DNA of 64,000 bases from Myxococcus sp. RHSTA-1-4 (GCF_020037125.1 NZ_JAIQDG010000012.1:186001-250000); one strand, 5' to 3'. Positions 24,496 to 34,268 are shown, numbered from the stretch's first letter. The notes: generated by a model not told the origin, from the letters alone. Program-made: numbers and translations.

Positions 24496-26124
24496 GTGGA
24501 CCCGCGCCCGCAATCCCGCCATCTTCGCGCCCCGGCAGATGACGAGCCGTGTCATGCCGCCCCCCAGGCTCGCCGCCCTCCAGAGGTTCACCTGCTGACA
24601 CGCATCACGACACGCACCTCCGGACTCGCGGGGACGGCCACCCTGCTCTTCCTGCTGCCCTGGCTCGTCTATGGGGGCGCCATCTTCCAGCGCTACGGGC
24701 TGCGCGACGACTATGCCCTCCTGCGCGAGGCCCGCGAGGAGCCGGGGAAGATTCTCCGCGTCTGCGCCGCCATGGGCCGCCCGCTGTACGGCTGGCTTCT
24801 GGAGGGGTCCGCGCGAGCGGCGGGCGACCTCGACGGACTGGGCGGCATGCGGGCGCTGAGCATCGCGGGACTGGGGCTGCTGGGAGCCGCCGTCTTCCTG
24901 CTGATACTGAAGGAGGGCTGGCGCACGGCCCCCGCGGCGCTGCTCGCCGCGTACCTCACCCTCCTGCCTTCCGCGCAGGTCGTCGCCAGCTGGAGCATCT
25001 GCTGGCCCCAGGCGGTGGCCCTTCTGCTGGGCACGGGCGCGTTCGCCCTGGCGCGGCGGGGCTTCTCGTCTCCCACGGAGGCCGAGTGGCGCGGATGGGC
25101 CTGGAGCCTGGGCGGCGTGGCGGCCATGGGCGCCGCGACGCTCATCTACCAGGTCAGCGGCCTGTTCTACGCCGTGCTGCTCGCGGCGGCGCTGGTGGTG
25201 CGCCGGGACACGGACCTGCGAGCCACCGCGCGCTGGATGGCGCGGCACCTGCTCGTCATGGGCTGTGGGCTGGGCGTGGCGTTCGCCGTCACGAAGCTGT
25301 CCTTCGCGCTGGGCCTCTTCACGCCCTCGCCCCGCGTCATGTTCGAGAAGCACTTCGTCGACAAGGCGCTCTGGGCCCTCACCCAGGTGCTGCCCAACGC
25401 GCTGGCGCTGAGCGTCCTCAACAAGACGGCCGCCCCGCCCCCGGCGGCCTACTGGCCCATGGTGGGCCTGACACTGACGCTCGTATCGCTGGGCCTCTTC
25501 GCCGAGGGCCGCCGCGCGGGCCCCGACGGCGTGGTCAGGTGGCTCCTGGGGCTGGGCGTGCTGTCCGCCGCCGCGTACTCCGTCGGTTTCCTCGCGGGCG
25601 AGCGCTGGCCCACGTACCGCACCCTGTACGCCCTCACCGGCGTGTGGAGCGTCTTCTTCGCCGCGTCGCTGGTGGCGCTCGGCCACTGCTGGCCCATGCA
25701 CGGCCCCCGCGCGGCGACCGCGCTGCTGGGCGCGTTCGTGGCGGTGAGCGCCCTGCTCGCGCACCGGCAGTCGCTGGAGCTGTTCGCGCTCCCCCAGGGC
25801 CGCGAGCTGGCGCGGATGGAGCAGGGCGCGCTCCAGGTGGTGCCCGGCTGGCGGCCCCGCGTCTTCGTCCTCACGGCCCGGCAGAGCGACGCCTCCGCGC
25901 CCCTGCGCTACCTGGACGAGTTCGGCTCCGTGTCCGTGGACGCGGAGTGGGTGGCCAAGGAGATGCTCGGAGCGCTCGTGCACGAGCGCTTCCCCCAGGA
26001 GCGCGACGTCTCCCGGCTCTACCGCTTCGCCGCCGCCCCCGTCCTCCCCGAGCCGCGCGCGTACGACATCCTCGTCGACATGCGCCGGCAGGAGCCCCCG
26101 CGCCCCATCCAGCTCGCCCGCTGA
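24496..26124 (+). CDS. Multi-pass membrane protein, glycosyltransferase-like
   Basis: A protein of up to 542 residues with around ten hydrophobic helices ('SGLAGTATLLFLLPWLVYGGAIF', 'ALSIAGLGLLGAAVFLLIL', 'LGGVAAMGAATLIYQVSGLFYAVLLAAALVV' and others) and a soluble C-terminal domain of about 110 residues. 'RYGLRDDYALLREAREEPGKILRVCAAMGRPLYGWL' near the first loop, with its D-D pair and following R/P, resembles glucosyltransferase-domain (GT-C-like) membrane proteins that use polyprenyl-linked sugars; this is inference. The start is doubtful: the only usual codon before the first helix is GTG 24496, which has no good ribosome-binding site. A CTG near 24595 after AGAGG is an alternative. Confidence 0.65.
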   Translation: MDPRPQSRHLRAPADDEPCHAAPQARRPPEVHLLTRITTRTSGLAGTATLLFLLPWLVYGGAIFQRYGLRDDYALLREAREEPGKILRVCAAMGRPLYGWLLEGSARAAGDLDGLGGMRALSIAGLGLLGAAVFLLILKEGWRTAPAALLAAYLTLLPSAQVVASWSICWPQAVALLLGTGAFALARRGFSSPTEAEWRGWAWSLGGVAAMGAATLIYQVSGLFYAVLLAAALVVRRDTDLRATARWMARHLLVMGCGLGVAFAVTKLSFALGLFTPSPRVMFEKHFVDKALWALTQVLPNALALSVLNKTAAPPPAAYWPMVGLTLTLVSLGLFAEGRRAGPDGVVRWLLGLGVLSAAAYSVGFLAGERWPTYRTLYALTGVWSVFFAASLVALGHCWPMHGPRAATALLGAFVAVSALLAHRQSLELFALPQGRELARMEQGALQVVPGWRPRVFVLTARQSDASAPLRYLDEFGSVSVDAEWVAKEMLGALVHERFPQERDVSRLYRFAAAPVLPEPRAYDILVDMRRQEPPRPIQLAR

Positions 26125-26149
26125 AGGGGCGCGTTGCCCGCCGCTGCCA

Positions 26150-26782
26150 CTATGGCTGGGCCGCGTAGAGCTGCCCGCGCATCTCCCCGTAGTAGGTATG
26201 CGCCTTGGTGTGCAGGTTGAAGTAGAGCACGCCCTTGCGCGCCAGGTAGTCCAGGGCGGACAGCGTCTTCGTCTGGGCCGCGAAGCCCGGCTCGACGGGG
26301 CAGCTCTCGGGCAGGCCGGGCTTGATGCCGTGCATGTCCTTGATGAAGGTGATGTTCTTGTTGGACAGCTCCGCCGAGAACTTCCCGTCGACGAGCGTCT
26401 TGGTGAAGGCGCCGAACTCACCGAGGTCCACGACGATGGGGCCGAGGACACCCGGCGGGCCGCAGTGGATGTGGAACATGAGGATGTCGGCGGGGTTCAC
26501 CCCGTCAATCTGGACGTCGACGTAGGCCCGCGTCATGTCCCTGGCGAAGCGAATCTGCCCATGCCCCCGGGACTTGCGGCTCTCACGCGGCGTCGAAGGC
26601 GCCGTGGCGCCGAGGCTCTTCTGCAACGGCTTCGGCGTCTCCGACTCCTCGCCGGGCTCCTGCGCGGGGCTCATGAAGGCCTCGTACGTGTAGAAGGTCG
26701 TCGCGCCGAGCGCGGGGTCCTTCGCGTGGGCGGACAGCGAGGCCAGGGCGGCGGTGAGGGCGAGAATCGTCGGCTTGCGCAT
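26150..26782 (-). CDS. CHRD domain protein, secreted
   Basis: A 210-residue protein with a signal peptide (MRKPTILALTAALASLSAHA). The CHRD domain has 'MTRAYVDVQIDGVNPADILMFHIHCGPPGVLGPIVVDLGEFG' and ends 'GVLYFNLHTKAHTYYGEMRGQL', the usual closing motif of the family. CHRD domains occur in secreted proteins and in chordin, and their bacterial role is not known. ATG 26782 (AAGGA upstream) was preferred over GTG 26797. Confidence 0.85.
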   Translation of the reverse strand: MRKPTILALTAALASLSAHAKDPALGATTFYTYEAFMSPAQEPGEESETPKPLQKSLGATAPSTPRESRKSRGHGQIRFARDMTRAYVDVQIDGVNPADILMFHIHCGPPGVLGPIVVDLGEFGAFTKTLVDGKFSAELSNKNITFIKDMHGIKPGLPESCPVEPGFAAQTKTLSALDYLARKGVLYFNLHTKAHTYYGEMRGQLYAAQP

Positions 26783-26889
26783 GGGCAGTTCCTTCACGAA
26801 GAGGGAGAGGAATGCCGGGGAAGTAGCTCAGGCACCGGACCGGGGATGGCCGAAGGTGGACACCGGTTGGACGGATAATGCGCAGGGGC

Positions 26890-27774
26890 TCAGAACGGCT
26901 CGAGGAAGCGGTGGATGTGCGAGAGCACCAGCTTCACCTTGGGAATCTCGGAGAGCGCCTCGGGGACGCTGATGCGCACCGGGCGCTCGCGTCCCACCAC
27001 CTCGGGGAGCACGGGCAGCAGCCCGTCCTCACCGTCGCCCGGGTCCGCCAATTCGACGCTGGGGACCAGGCCGATACCCAGCCCAGAGAGACAGCAGGAG
27101 CGAATCAGGTGGATGTCCGTCGCGATGAGCGCCGGCTCCACCGCGAACGAAGGCCCCCGCAGCATGGGCCAGAGGCGCGCATCACCTCCCGGTGCCTGCC
27201 AGGAGAAGAGCTCGTGCCCCTGCAGCTCCTCCACGGAGCGGGGAACGCCCCGGCGCCGCAGGTACTCCTTGCTGGCGAGCAACCCCTCACGGACCCGCAT
27301 CACCACGTGCGATATCCACGTTCCCCGGGGCATGTCCTCTCCGAAGTGGACCGCCATGTCCACGTCGTGCAACGGCTCGCCCAGGGGGTTGTCACTGAAG
27401 CGCGCCTGGACGCGCAGCCGCGGATAGGTGGTCCGCAACAATCCGAAGAGTGGGGTGAGCAGGTGCGGTGGGAGTCCGACGGGCATCACCACCCGCAGCA
27501 GGCCCGAGGGCTCCTGGCCCACCTCGCGGATGGAGGCCAGCAGCGCGCTCGTCTCCTGCATCATGACCCGGCCGCGCCGGGCGAGCACCTCGCCGGCCTC
27601 CGTCAGGAGGATGCCGGTCCGGGTGCTCTTGAGGAGCGGCACACCGGCGCGTGCTTCCAGCGCCTCGACGCGGCGCCTCAAGGTGGTGCGCGACACGCCC
27701 AGGGAATCCGCGGCGGCCAGGAACGAGCCCGTCTCCGCGACGTCGAGAAAGGCGCGCAGTTCTTCCAGGTCCAT
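26890..27774 (-). CDS. LysR-family transcription regulator
   Basis: A 294-residue LysR regulator. The N-terminal winged helix-turn-helix reads 'MDLEELRAFLDVAETGSFLAAADSLGVSRTTLRRRVEALEARAGVPLL'. A PBP2-like effector domain (about 90-290) follows with 'VDMAVHFGEDMPRGTWISHVV' and 'LSGLGIGLVPS'. It is divergent from the SGNH esterase gene (278 bp between starts), which is a candidate target by position. ATG 27774 was chosen because it begins the HTH domain; the frame extends upstream without domain content. Confidence 0.9.
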   Translation of the reverse strand: MDLEELRAFLDVAETGSFLAAADSLGVSRTTLRRRVEALEARAGVPLLKSTRTGILLTEAGEVLARRGRVMMQETSALLASIREVGQEPSGLLRVVMPVGLPPHLLTPLFGLLRTTYPRLRVQARFSDNPLGEPLHDVDMAVHFGEDMPRGTWISHVVMRVREGLLASKEYLRRRGVPRSVEELQGHELFSWQAPGGDARLWPMLRGPSFAVEPALIATDIHLIRSCCLSGLGIGLVPSVELADPGDGEDGLLPVLPEVVGRERPVRISVPEALSEIPKVKLVLSHIHRFLEPF

Positions 27775-28052
27775 GTGTTTGCCTCGTGGCCGGGAGTCCC
27801 CCCACGGCCGCTCCGACCAGGGAAGGAAGACGCATGTCCCCGTGTGGGGCAAGCCTCCCCGAAACCTCCATCGCCGGGCCAGCCCGGGCCGGTGTGGCCC
27901 CTGGCCCGGCGGCAAGCGCCGCGATGGGTGGAGGCGGACACACGCCTCGCTCCGGCGGACAGGGCTCCCACGGCCCATCAGGAGGCCCCTGTTCCGCTTA
28001 TGCTCCGAGGCCCCGAGTGCCTCCACCCGGCGAGCGAGGAAGAGGAGCCACC

Positions 28053-29285
28053 ATGGCCGCGCGACACGTCGTACTCGGCATCGGACTCTGCGTGTCGATG
28101 GCCGCGTGCCGGGCGCCCCCGCGCTCCTCGGAGCCCTCCACCCACGAGCCGCCGCCCGCCGCGCGGACGGACGCGGGGCACCCTCCCGAGGCCCCCCTGA
28201 CGTGGGTGAGCGTCCCGGCCTCGGACGCCCGCCTGCAGTACACCGGGCGGAGGTACAGCTCCGAGGCGGGCGTCGTCTTCTCACATCCCGGGGTGACGAT
28301 TCGCGCGCGGTTCTGGGGCGACGCGGTGCGCATGCGGCTCAACGACTTCGGCCTCGGTGACGAGACGACCACGAACTACTTCAACGTGAGCATCGACGAC
28401 GGCCCCCCGGCGCGGCTCGAGGTCCGGAGCAACCAGTCCACCTACGCGCTCGCCACCGGGCTCTCCGTGGGGCTTCACACGGTGGAAATCGTCAAGCGCA
28501 CCGAGACGCTCGTGGGCCCCAGCGAGCTCGTGGCCCTGGAGGTCCACGGGGAGCTCCGCGAGCCGCCGCCACGCCCCGGACTGCGGATGGAGCTCGTCGG
28601 CGACTCCATCAGCTGCGGCTACGGCAACGAGGTCTCGCTCATTCCCGAGTCCTCGTCCTGGACGGCGCCTGTCTTCACGTCGAAGAACGAGAACCCCACG
28701 CGCGCCTATGGCTGGCTCACGGCCCGGCGCCTGGGCGCGGAGCTGGTGACCGTCTGCTATTCAGGCCACGGGGTGTACCGCAACCTGGACATGTCGACGA
28801 CGGAGCTGCTGCCGGCGCTCTACGAGCTCGCGGTACCCGGCAGGCCCGCCGCCTGGGACTTCGCGAGCTACGCGCCCGACGTGATTGTCCTCAACATGGG
28901 CACCAACGACGTCTTCGCCGGTGGAGGCACCCGCGAGTTCCTCCCCGACGAGACGGCGTTCAAGACGGCCTACCGGAAGTTCCTGTCGCGGCTTCGCGAG
29001 CTGTACCCGTCCGCACGCATCGTGTGCACGCTGGGCAGCATGACGGACGGCTACAAGGAGCAGGAGCGCAATGGCACCGTGTCCTCGGTGCACGCCGGCG
29101 AGTGGGTGACCGGGCTCGTGGCGGAGCGCAACCAGGCGGGGGATGACCGGGTCTACCGCCACCTGATGGCCGCGCAGAATCCCGAGGCCGACGGCGTCGG
29201 TGAGGACTGGCATCCGTCGGCGGCCACGCACCAGAAGATGGCGGAGGAGCTGACCCGGTTCATCCAGGACCGGGTGCTCCCCTAG
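28053..29285 (+). CDS. SGNH/GDSL carbohydrate esterase (CE2-like) lipoprotein
   Basis: A 410-residue lipoprotein (lipobox 'SMAAC' near residue 19) with a Pro-rich spacer. It has a CE2-type N-terminal beta-sandwich ('YTGRRYSSEAGVVFSHPGVTIRARFWGDAVRMRLNDFG') and an SGNH hydrolase domain. Catalytic motifs: 'ELVGDSISCGYGNE' (block I Ser), 'LNMGTNDVF' (block III Asn) and 'DWHPSAATHQKMAEEL' (block V Asp/His). CE2 enzymes deacetylate xylan or cello-oligosaccharides, so a role in polysaccharide degradation outside the cell is likely. Ribosome-binding site GAGGAAGAGGAG lies before ATG 28053. Its stop is 3 nt from the end of the converging cytochrome gene. Confidence 0.88.
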   Translation: MAARHVVLGIGLCVSMAACRAPPRSSEPSTHEPPPAARTDAGHPPEAPLTWVSVPASDARLQYTGRRYSSEAGVVFSHPGVTIRARFWGDAVRMRLNDFGLGDETTTNYFNVSIDDGPPARLEVRSNQSTYALATGLSVGLHTVEIVKRTETLVGPSELVALEVHGELREPPPRPGLRMELVGDSISCGYGNEVSLIPESSSWTAPVFTSKNENPTRAYGWLTARRLGAELVTVCYSGHGVYRNLDMSTTELLPALYELAVPGRPAAWDFASYAPDVIVLNMGTNDVFAGGGTREFLPDETAFKTAYRKFLSRLRELYPSARIVCTLGSMTDGYKEQERNGTVSSVHAGEWVTGLVAERNQAGDDRVYRHLMAAQNPEADGVGEDWHPSAATHQKMAEELTRFIQDRVLP

Positions 29286-29288
29286 CCA

Positions 29289-29798
29289 TTACTGGACGTT
29301 GACGCGCCCCGGGGCGCCGCCGGTGCCCGCCACCGTGTGGCACGAGGCGCACGCGCCGGAGGACTGCGGCGTCACCATGTCGCGCACGGTGCCCTGGTAC
29401 GACACCCGCGCGGTGAACGGGAGCGCGAAGCCCTGAGCGTCGCCCGCGTGCAGGAAGAAGTTGCCCGCCTCGTTCGTCTTCAGCGTGTACGTCTTCTGGT
29501 TGGCGTCGGTGATGATGACGTCCGCGCCCTCGACACCGGCGCAGTCATCCGCGTCGCGGCGGCTCGCCGCCACGGTGCCCGCCACCACGAACCGGGGCCC
29601 GTCCTTCCGCGAGTGGCAGTCGATGCAGTCGCCACCCGGGTGCATGAGGGCCGACTCGCTGTCCCCACCCGTCCACTTCTTCCCGCTGGCGCACTGGTCC
29701 GTGGGCACCGTTTCCAGGCCGCCCCCCTCACCACACCCCGCGAGCAGCCCCACGAGTGACAGACACAGGACAGCGACAGCATGACGGCACGACGACAT
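29289..29798 (-). CDS. Di-haem c-type lipoprotein with regulatory-like beta domain
   Basis: A 169-residue lipoprotein (lipobox 'GLLAGC' near residue 22). Two haem-c binding motifs are present, C-I-D-C-H in the first half ('GGDCIDCHSRKDGPRF') and C-A-S-C-H near the end ('SSGACASCHTVAGTGG'). The part between them resembles a carboxypeptidase-regulatory-like beta fold ('GTVAASRRDADDCAGVEGADVIITDANQKTYTLKTNEAGNFFL'). It probably sits on the outer surface or in the periplasm as an electron carrier (inference). The start ATG 29798 has GGAGG 7-11 nt upstream. Confidence 0.85.
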   Translation of the reverse strand: MSSCRHAVAVLCLSLVGLLAGCGEGGGLETVPTDQCASGKKWTGGDSESALMHPGGDCIDCHSRKDGPRFVVAGTVAASRRDADDCAGVEGADVIITDANQKTYTLKTNEAGNFFLHAGDAQGFALPFTARVSYQGTVRDMVTPQSSGACASCHTVAGTGGAPGRVNVQ

Positions 29799-30072
29799 CG
29801 GCGACCTCCAGGAGGGGATGAATCCCGCCGAGCATTGCCGGAGACACGTCCCCCTGGATTGAAACAGGACTGAGAAAACGCTCACCATCCCCGGCGGACG
29901 GCGATGCGTGGCTCGCGGCCGCAATCGCCGAGGCGGGCGCGTGGCGGACGCCATCGAGGTCTTCAAGGGGTGGCCCCCCCTCTTGGCCCAGCCCGCAACT
30001 TCCGGCCTGCCCCCGGGTTCATTCCAGCAAATGACTTCCGCCGGCACCGCCGGCATGAACCCGGAGACGAGC

Positions 30073-30387
30073 ATGAAGCGGAACTTCCTGGCGATGGGGA
30101 CGATGGTGCTGGGGCTGGTGATGGCGCTGCCCGCGGGCGCGGCGGAGGCGGACCGGCGGCAGGTGAACCAGCAGGAGCGCATCATCCAGGGCGCGAAGAG
30201 CGGGGAGCTCACCGGCCGCGAGGCGGTGCGGCTGGAGCGGCAGCACCGCGACATCCAGCGGGACATCCGCCAGGCGCGGCACGACGACGGCCACCTCGAC
30301 ACCCGCGAGCGCGCGCGGATTCATCGCGAGCAGAACCAACTCAGCCGCCGCATCTACCGCCAGAAGCACGACGCGCAGGCGCGGTAG
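30073..30387 (+). CDS. Small basic exported protein
   Basis: A 104-residue protein: signal peptide (MKRNFLAMGTMVLGLVMALPAGAAEA), then an all-helical, strongly charged mature part of about 78 residues ('RRQVNQQERIIQGAKSGELTGREAVRLERQHRDIQRDIRQARHDDG'). 'SGELTGREA..L' is a helix-turn pattern common to small periplasmic proteins of unknown function in delta-proteobacteria. It ends in a weak CCCACC/GGTGGG hairpin at 30388-30400. Upstream ATG codons in the same frame have no signal-peptide logic, so ATG 30073 was used. Confidence 0.75.
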   Translation: MKRNFLAMGTMVLGLVMALPAGAAEADRRQVNQQERIIQGAKSGELTGREAVRLERQHRDIQRDIRQARHDDGHLDTRERARIHREQNQLSRRIYRQKHDAQAR

Positions 30388-30534
30388 CCCACCGGGTGGG
30401 AGCGAACCTCCCCCCCTGGAGCCCCCTGCTCTCCGTCCAGCCTCCCGCCCGCCTCCACTGCTCCGGTGTTCCCCCTGGATTGACTCCGGGCTCACGACCG
30501 CGTTAGCCCGAGGGAACCGGCAGCGTGGGGGGCC

Positions 30535-32784
30535 ATGCTCGATCTTCAGGAAGTGAGCGGCGTCCTGGTTCTCGGCCTCGATGCCTCGGGGCGGATTCGC
30601 GCGTGGAACCGCGCCTGCGCGGAGGTGACGGGCTGGACGCTCGAGGAGGTCCGCGGGCGGTCGCTCTCGGACCTCGCTCCGCCGGGGAGCCTCCCGGGGC
30701 TCGAAGGCTTCGCCCGGCCCGCGCCCCACCGCTTCGACGCCCCGCTCCCCACCCGACAGGGCCCGGTGCGCTGGTTCACCTGGGCCACGACACCTCGGCC
30801 CCTTCCGGAGAATCGCGGCGTGGAGACCGTCGCCGTCGGGCTCGAGCTCACCGGACAGAAGCGTGAGGAGGAGCGGCCGCGCGGCCGCGCGCCCCGGGAG
30901 CACCTGGAGGCGACGGTGCGGCAGAGCGAGGAGCAGCTCCGGGCCATCTTCGAGGAGGCGTCGGACGGCATCGCGCTCGCGGACGCGGACGGGCGCTACG
31001 TCGTGGCCAACGCGAAGGCGTGCGAGATGCTCGGCCGGACGTGCGAGGAGCTGCTCTCGATGACCATCGCGGACCTCGTCGTGCCCGAGGAGCTGGCACG
31101 CCTGTCCGAGACGACGGCGAGCATGCTCGCCGGGCAGACCCATGTCGGGGAGTGGAGAATCCGGCGCGGGGACGGCACCGAGGCCATCGTCGAGGTGAGC
31201 GCGCGGATGCTCTCCGACAAGCGCCTGCTCGCGTTCGTCCGCGAAGTGTCCGAGCGCAAGCGGCTCCAGGAGGAGCGCGAGCGCCTCCTCGCCAGGATGG
31301 ACGCGGAGCGGCGCTGGCTGCAGGCCGTCATCGACACCGTCCCGCTGGGCGTGCTCCTCTTCGAGCCGAGTGGCCGGCTCGGCTTCAATCGCCGCGCCGA
31401 AGAGCTCTTCGGCATGACGCTCTCCCCCACGGCGGGCAGTGAGCAGTACCGCGGCCGCATCCTCTTCCCCGACGGGACGGCCGTTCCGCCGGAGCAACTC
31501 CCATCGCACCGGATCCTCTTCAAGGGAGAGACGCTCATGGGCGTCGAGTTCCTCATCGAGCAGGACTCCGGCGAACGCATCCCCATCCTGGGGAGCGCCG
31601 CGCCCATCCGCGACGCGGACGGCGACGTCATCGGCGGAGTCGGCGTGTTCCAGGACGTGAGTGAGCGGATGCAGGCCGCGGCGGCCATCCGGACGAACGA
31701 GCGGCTCCTGAACGGCATCTTCGAGCTGCTTCCGGTGGGCGTGTGGATCGCCGACCACACCGGGCGCATCGTTCGCACCAACCCCGCCGGGCTGCGCATC
31801 TGGGCCGGGGCCCGCTACGTCGGCGTCTCCGAGTTCGGCGAGTACAAGGCCTGGTGGGCCGACACGGGCAAGCCCATCGCCGCGGACGAGTGGGCCCTGG
31901 CGCGCGCGCTGAACAAGGGGGAGACGTCGCTCGGAGAGCTGCTGCGCATCCAGTGCTTCGATGGTTCCTTCAAGACCATCATCAACTCCGCGCTGCCGCT
32001 GTACGACGAGCAGGGGAAGTTCGCCGGGGCCATCGTCGTCAACGAGGACGTCACCGGCCTGAGGGAAATCGAGGAGGCGCTGCGCCGCGCGGTGCGGGCG
32101 CGGGACGAGATGCTCGGCGTCGTCTCCCATGACCTGAGGAGCCCGCTGCAGGGCATCGAGCTCGCCGCGCGGCGAATCGCCATCCGGGCGGCGCAGCAGG
32201 GCGGCACCGAGTGGCTCCACCCCTCCCTCGACCGCATCCTGCGCGCCAGCCGCACGATGCGGAAGCTCATCGAGGACCTGCTCGACATCGCGAGCATCGA
32301 GGAGGGGCGGCTCTCCATCCAGCGGGGGCAGGTCGTGCCCGCCGCGCTCGTCCACGAGGTGGCCGAGTCCCTCCAGTCCCAGGCGGAGGAGAAGCAGCTC
32401 CTGCTGGAGGTCGGGGTGGAGCCCGGCCTGCCGCCGCTGTCAGCGGACCCCGACCGCCTCCTCCAGGTGCTCTCCAACCTCGCGGGCAACGCGCTGAAGT
32501 TCACCCCCTCGGGCGGGCGGGTGTCGGTGCGGGTCACCCGGAGGGGGGACGACGTGGTCTTCTCCGTCCAGGACACCGGTGCCGGAATCCCCGAGGAGCA
32601 GCAGGCGCAGATCTTCGACCGCTTCTGGCAGGCGGACTCGGCGGACCGGCGGGGACGCGGGCTCGGGCTCGCCATCGCGAAGGGCCTCGTCCAGGCCCAC
32701 GAGGGCAGAATCTGGGTGGAGAGCACGGTCGGCCAGGGCTCGACGTTCTCCTTCTCGGTCCCCATCGCGCCGGAATACCGGTGA
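30535..32784 (+). CDS. Orphan multi-PAS sensor histidine kinase
   Basis: A 749-residue cytoplasmic kinase without membrane helices. Four PAS-like modules are visible: about 5-105, 125-235, 255-385 and 390-515. A HisKA domain carries the phospho-acceptor H532 ('VVSHDLRSPLQGIEL'). The HATPase has N box 'NLAGNALKFTP', G1 'DTGAGIPEEQQ' and G2 'RGLGLAIAKGL'. No response regulator is next to it, so it is an orphan, as is common in myxobacteria. A bare ATG follows a GC-rich leader; no strong ribosome-binding site was seen. Confidence 0.9.
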   Translation: MLDLQEVSGVLVLGLDASGRIRAWNRACAEVTGWTLEEVRGRSLSDLAPPGSLPGLEGFARPAPHRFDAPLPTRQGPVRWFTWATTPRPLPENRGVETVAVGLELTGQKREEERPRGRAPREHLEATVRQSEEQLRAIFEEASDGIALADADGRYVVANAKACEMLGRTCEELLSMTIADLVVPEELARLSETTASMLAGQTHVGEWRIRRGDGTEAIVEVSARMLSDKRLLAFVREVSERKRLQEERERLLARMDAERRWLQAVIDTVPLGVLLFEPSGRLGFNRRAEELFGMTLSPTAGSEQYRGRILFPDGTAVPPEQLPSHRILFKGETLMGVEFLIEQDSGERIPILGSAAPIRDADGDVIGGVGVFQDVSERMQAAAAIRTNERLLNGIFELLPVGVWIADHTGRIVRTNPAGLRIWAGARYVGVSEFGEYKAWWADTGKPIAADEWALARALNKGETSLGELLRIQCFDGSFKTIINSALPLYDEQGKFAGAIVVNEDVTGLREIEEALRRAVRARDEMLGVVSHDLRSPLQGIELAARRIAIRAAQQGGTEWLHPSLDRILRASRTMRKLIEDLLDIASIEEGRLSIQRGQVVPAALVHEVAESLQSQAEEKQLLLEVGVEPGLPPLSADPDRLLQVLSNLAGNALKFTPSGGRVSVRVTRRGDDVVFSVQDTGAGIPEEQQAQIFDRFWQADSADRRGRGLGLAIAKGLVQAHEGRIWVESTVGQGSTFSFSVPIAPEYR

Positions 32785-32819
32785 GCGTCACCCCACCGGT
32801 ACCCCTGGCGGAGGCCACC

Positions 32820-34268
32820 TCAGAAGATGCCCTGGCCCGGCGTGAGGACGTGGTCCGGGTCGAAGCGCCGCTTCGCGTGCTCGAAGCGCCCCCAGAAGGG
32901 GTGGAAGTGGCGGCGCCAGTCGGCGGGGCTCAGCGGCACGGCATCAACGGGGTAGAGCCTCCCGCCAATGGCGGTGAGCCGCTCGTAGATGGCGCGGTTC
33001 TTCTGTACCAGTGCCTCCACGTTCTCCGGCGTCGGCGGAATGGCGGTGCGCAGCAGCGAGAAGAGGAAGACGTGCCGGTCCGCGGGCGTGCGCAGGAAGG
33101 GCGTGGTCAGCGCGGCGGAGCGGAAGGGGTAGATGATGATGGGCCCCTGCCCCATCTCGGCCTCGGTCGTCTGTGAGAGCACCTCCTCGATGAACGCCTC
33201 CGCGGACCGGGCGGGGACGAACATGTCCATCCACGGGTGGGGGAACTCCCAGACACCGAGCTGCTTCAGCAGCGCCACCAGCGGCGCGAGCCGGTTGGCG
33301 AAGTCGAAGTAGCTGCCATCCGTCACCTGGAGCGTCCCGGGCTGGAAGCCGAGGCCGGCGAGCAGCTTCGCGTCGTCCGGCTCGGCGCCGGGGGCGTAGT
33401 ACTTCACCACCTCGAGCTGGTAGGCCCGGCCACCGGCGGCGGGAACGGCGAAGCCCTCGACGTAGTCGAAGCGGCCGTCCTCGATGAGCCGCCGCTGGTC
33501 CTCCAGGAAGCGGTGGAGGTCATTGTAGAGCGCGGTGTAGGTCCGCGCCCTGGGAGGCACCTCGACGAGCCGCACCCGGGCACGCACGATGATGCCGAAC
33601 TGGCCCAGTCCCGAGCGCACGGCGTCGAACAGGGGCCGCTCGCGCGAGGGCGAGCACCGCACGAGCTCGCCCTCGCCCGTGACGACGTCCATCTCCAGCA
33701 CGTTGTCCACCTGGAGGCCCCAGCGGAACGCCTGCCCGCCGATGCCGCCCACCGACAGCGTCCCGCCGATGCTCAGCTCGATGTAGTCGGTGAGCGTCGG
33801 CGGGCTCCTGCCGGAAGGCAGCGTGGCCGCCAGGAGCTGATGCCACCGGACGCCCGCGTCCACCCAGGCGCTCGACTCGCCAACCTCGTGGATGGTGGAG
33901 AGCGCGGACATGTTGATGACGATGCCGGCCTCCACCTGGGACTGGCCGTAGGTGCTGTGACTCTCGCCGAGCCCTCGCGCGGCGGCGATGCGCAGGCCCT
34001 GCTTCCGCGCGAAGCGGACCATGGCCACGATGTCGTCCACCGAGCCGGGGACGAGCACGGCCCAGGGCGCGCGGTGCTGGATGTGGCCGAAGTCCTCCGC
34101 CGCCGCGGTGCGCGACGCCGCGTCGACCAGGAGCTGGCCGTCCAGCGGCGGAAGGGGGATGGAGCCGGGCTCCGGCGTGGTGGCCCAGCTCCGGCTGGCG
34201 GGGATGAAGGACACCGCCGCCAACGCTCCCTGGAGCACCGACCTCCGGGAGAGGATTCGACTCGTCAT
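32820..34268 (-). CDS. FAD-linked oxidase, cytokinin-dehydrogenase/BBE-like, Tat-exported
   Basis: A 482-residue flavoprotein. The N-terminus has a twin-arginine signal ('SRRSVLQGALAAVSFIPASRSWA'). The FAD-binding_4 domain shows 'RAPWAVLVPGSVDDIVAMVRFARKQGLRIAAARGLGESHSTYGQ', where the His in E-S-H-S may carry covalent FAD as in cytokinin dehydrogenases, and 'SIGGTLSVGGIGGQAFRWG'. The C-terminal substrate cap ends 'HAKRRFDPDHVLTPGQGIF'. Relatives oxidise amines, sugars or alcohols; the substrate is unknown. ATG 34268 (GAGG upstream) was used; ATG 34283 is also possible. A Cys-rich lipoprotein gene lies 73 nt upstream on the same strand. Confidence 0.85.
   Translation of the reverse strand: MTSRILSRRSVLQGALAAVSFIPASRSWATTPEPGSIPLPPLDGQLLVDAASRTAAAEDFGHIQHRAPWAVLVPGSVDDIVAMVRFARKQGLRIAAARGLGESHSTYGQSQVEAGIVINMSALSTIHEVGESSAWVDAGVRWHQLLAATLPSGRSPPTLTDYIELSIGGTLSVGGIGGQAFRWGLQVDNVLEMDVVTGEGELVRCSPSRERPLFDAVRSGLGQFGIIVRARVRLVEVPPRARTYTALYNDLHRFLEDQRRLIEDGRFDYVEGFAVPAAGGRAYQLEVVKYYAPGAEPDDAKLLAGLGFQPGTLQVTDGSYFDFANRLAPLVALLKQLGVWEFPHPWMDMFVPARSAEAFIEEVLSQTTEAEMGQGPIIIYPFRSAALTTPFLRTPADRHVFLFSLLRTAIPPTPENVEALVQKNRAIYERLTAIGGRLYPVDAVPLSPADWRRHFHPFWGRFEHAKRRFDPDHVLTPGQGIF

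Noticed and set aside
24391-26451. A 686-codon minus-strand frame opposite the membrane protein
   Set aside because: No domain, Arg/Gly/Glu-rich low-complexity text. The plus strand has regular membrane helices and a normal stop.
30388-30400. Terminator after the small basic protein gene
   Set aside because: The CCCACC/GGTGGG stem is only 6 bp with a 1-nt loop and no T-run; too weak to list as a terminator.
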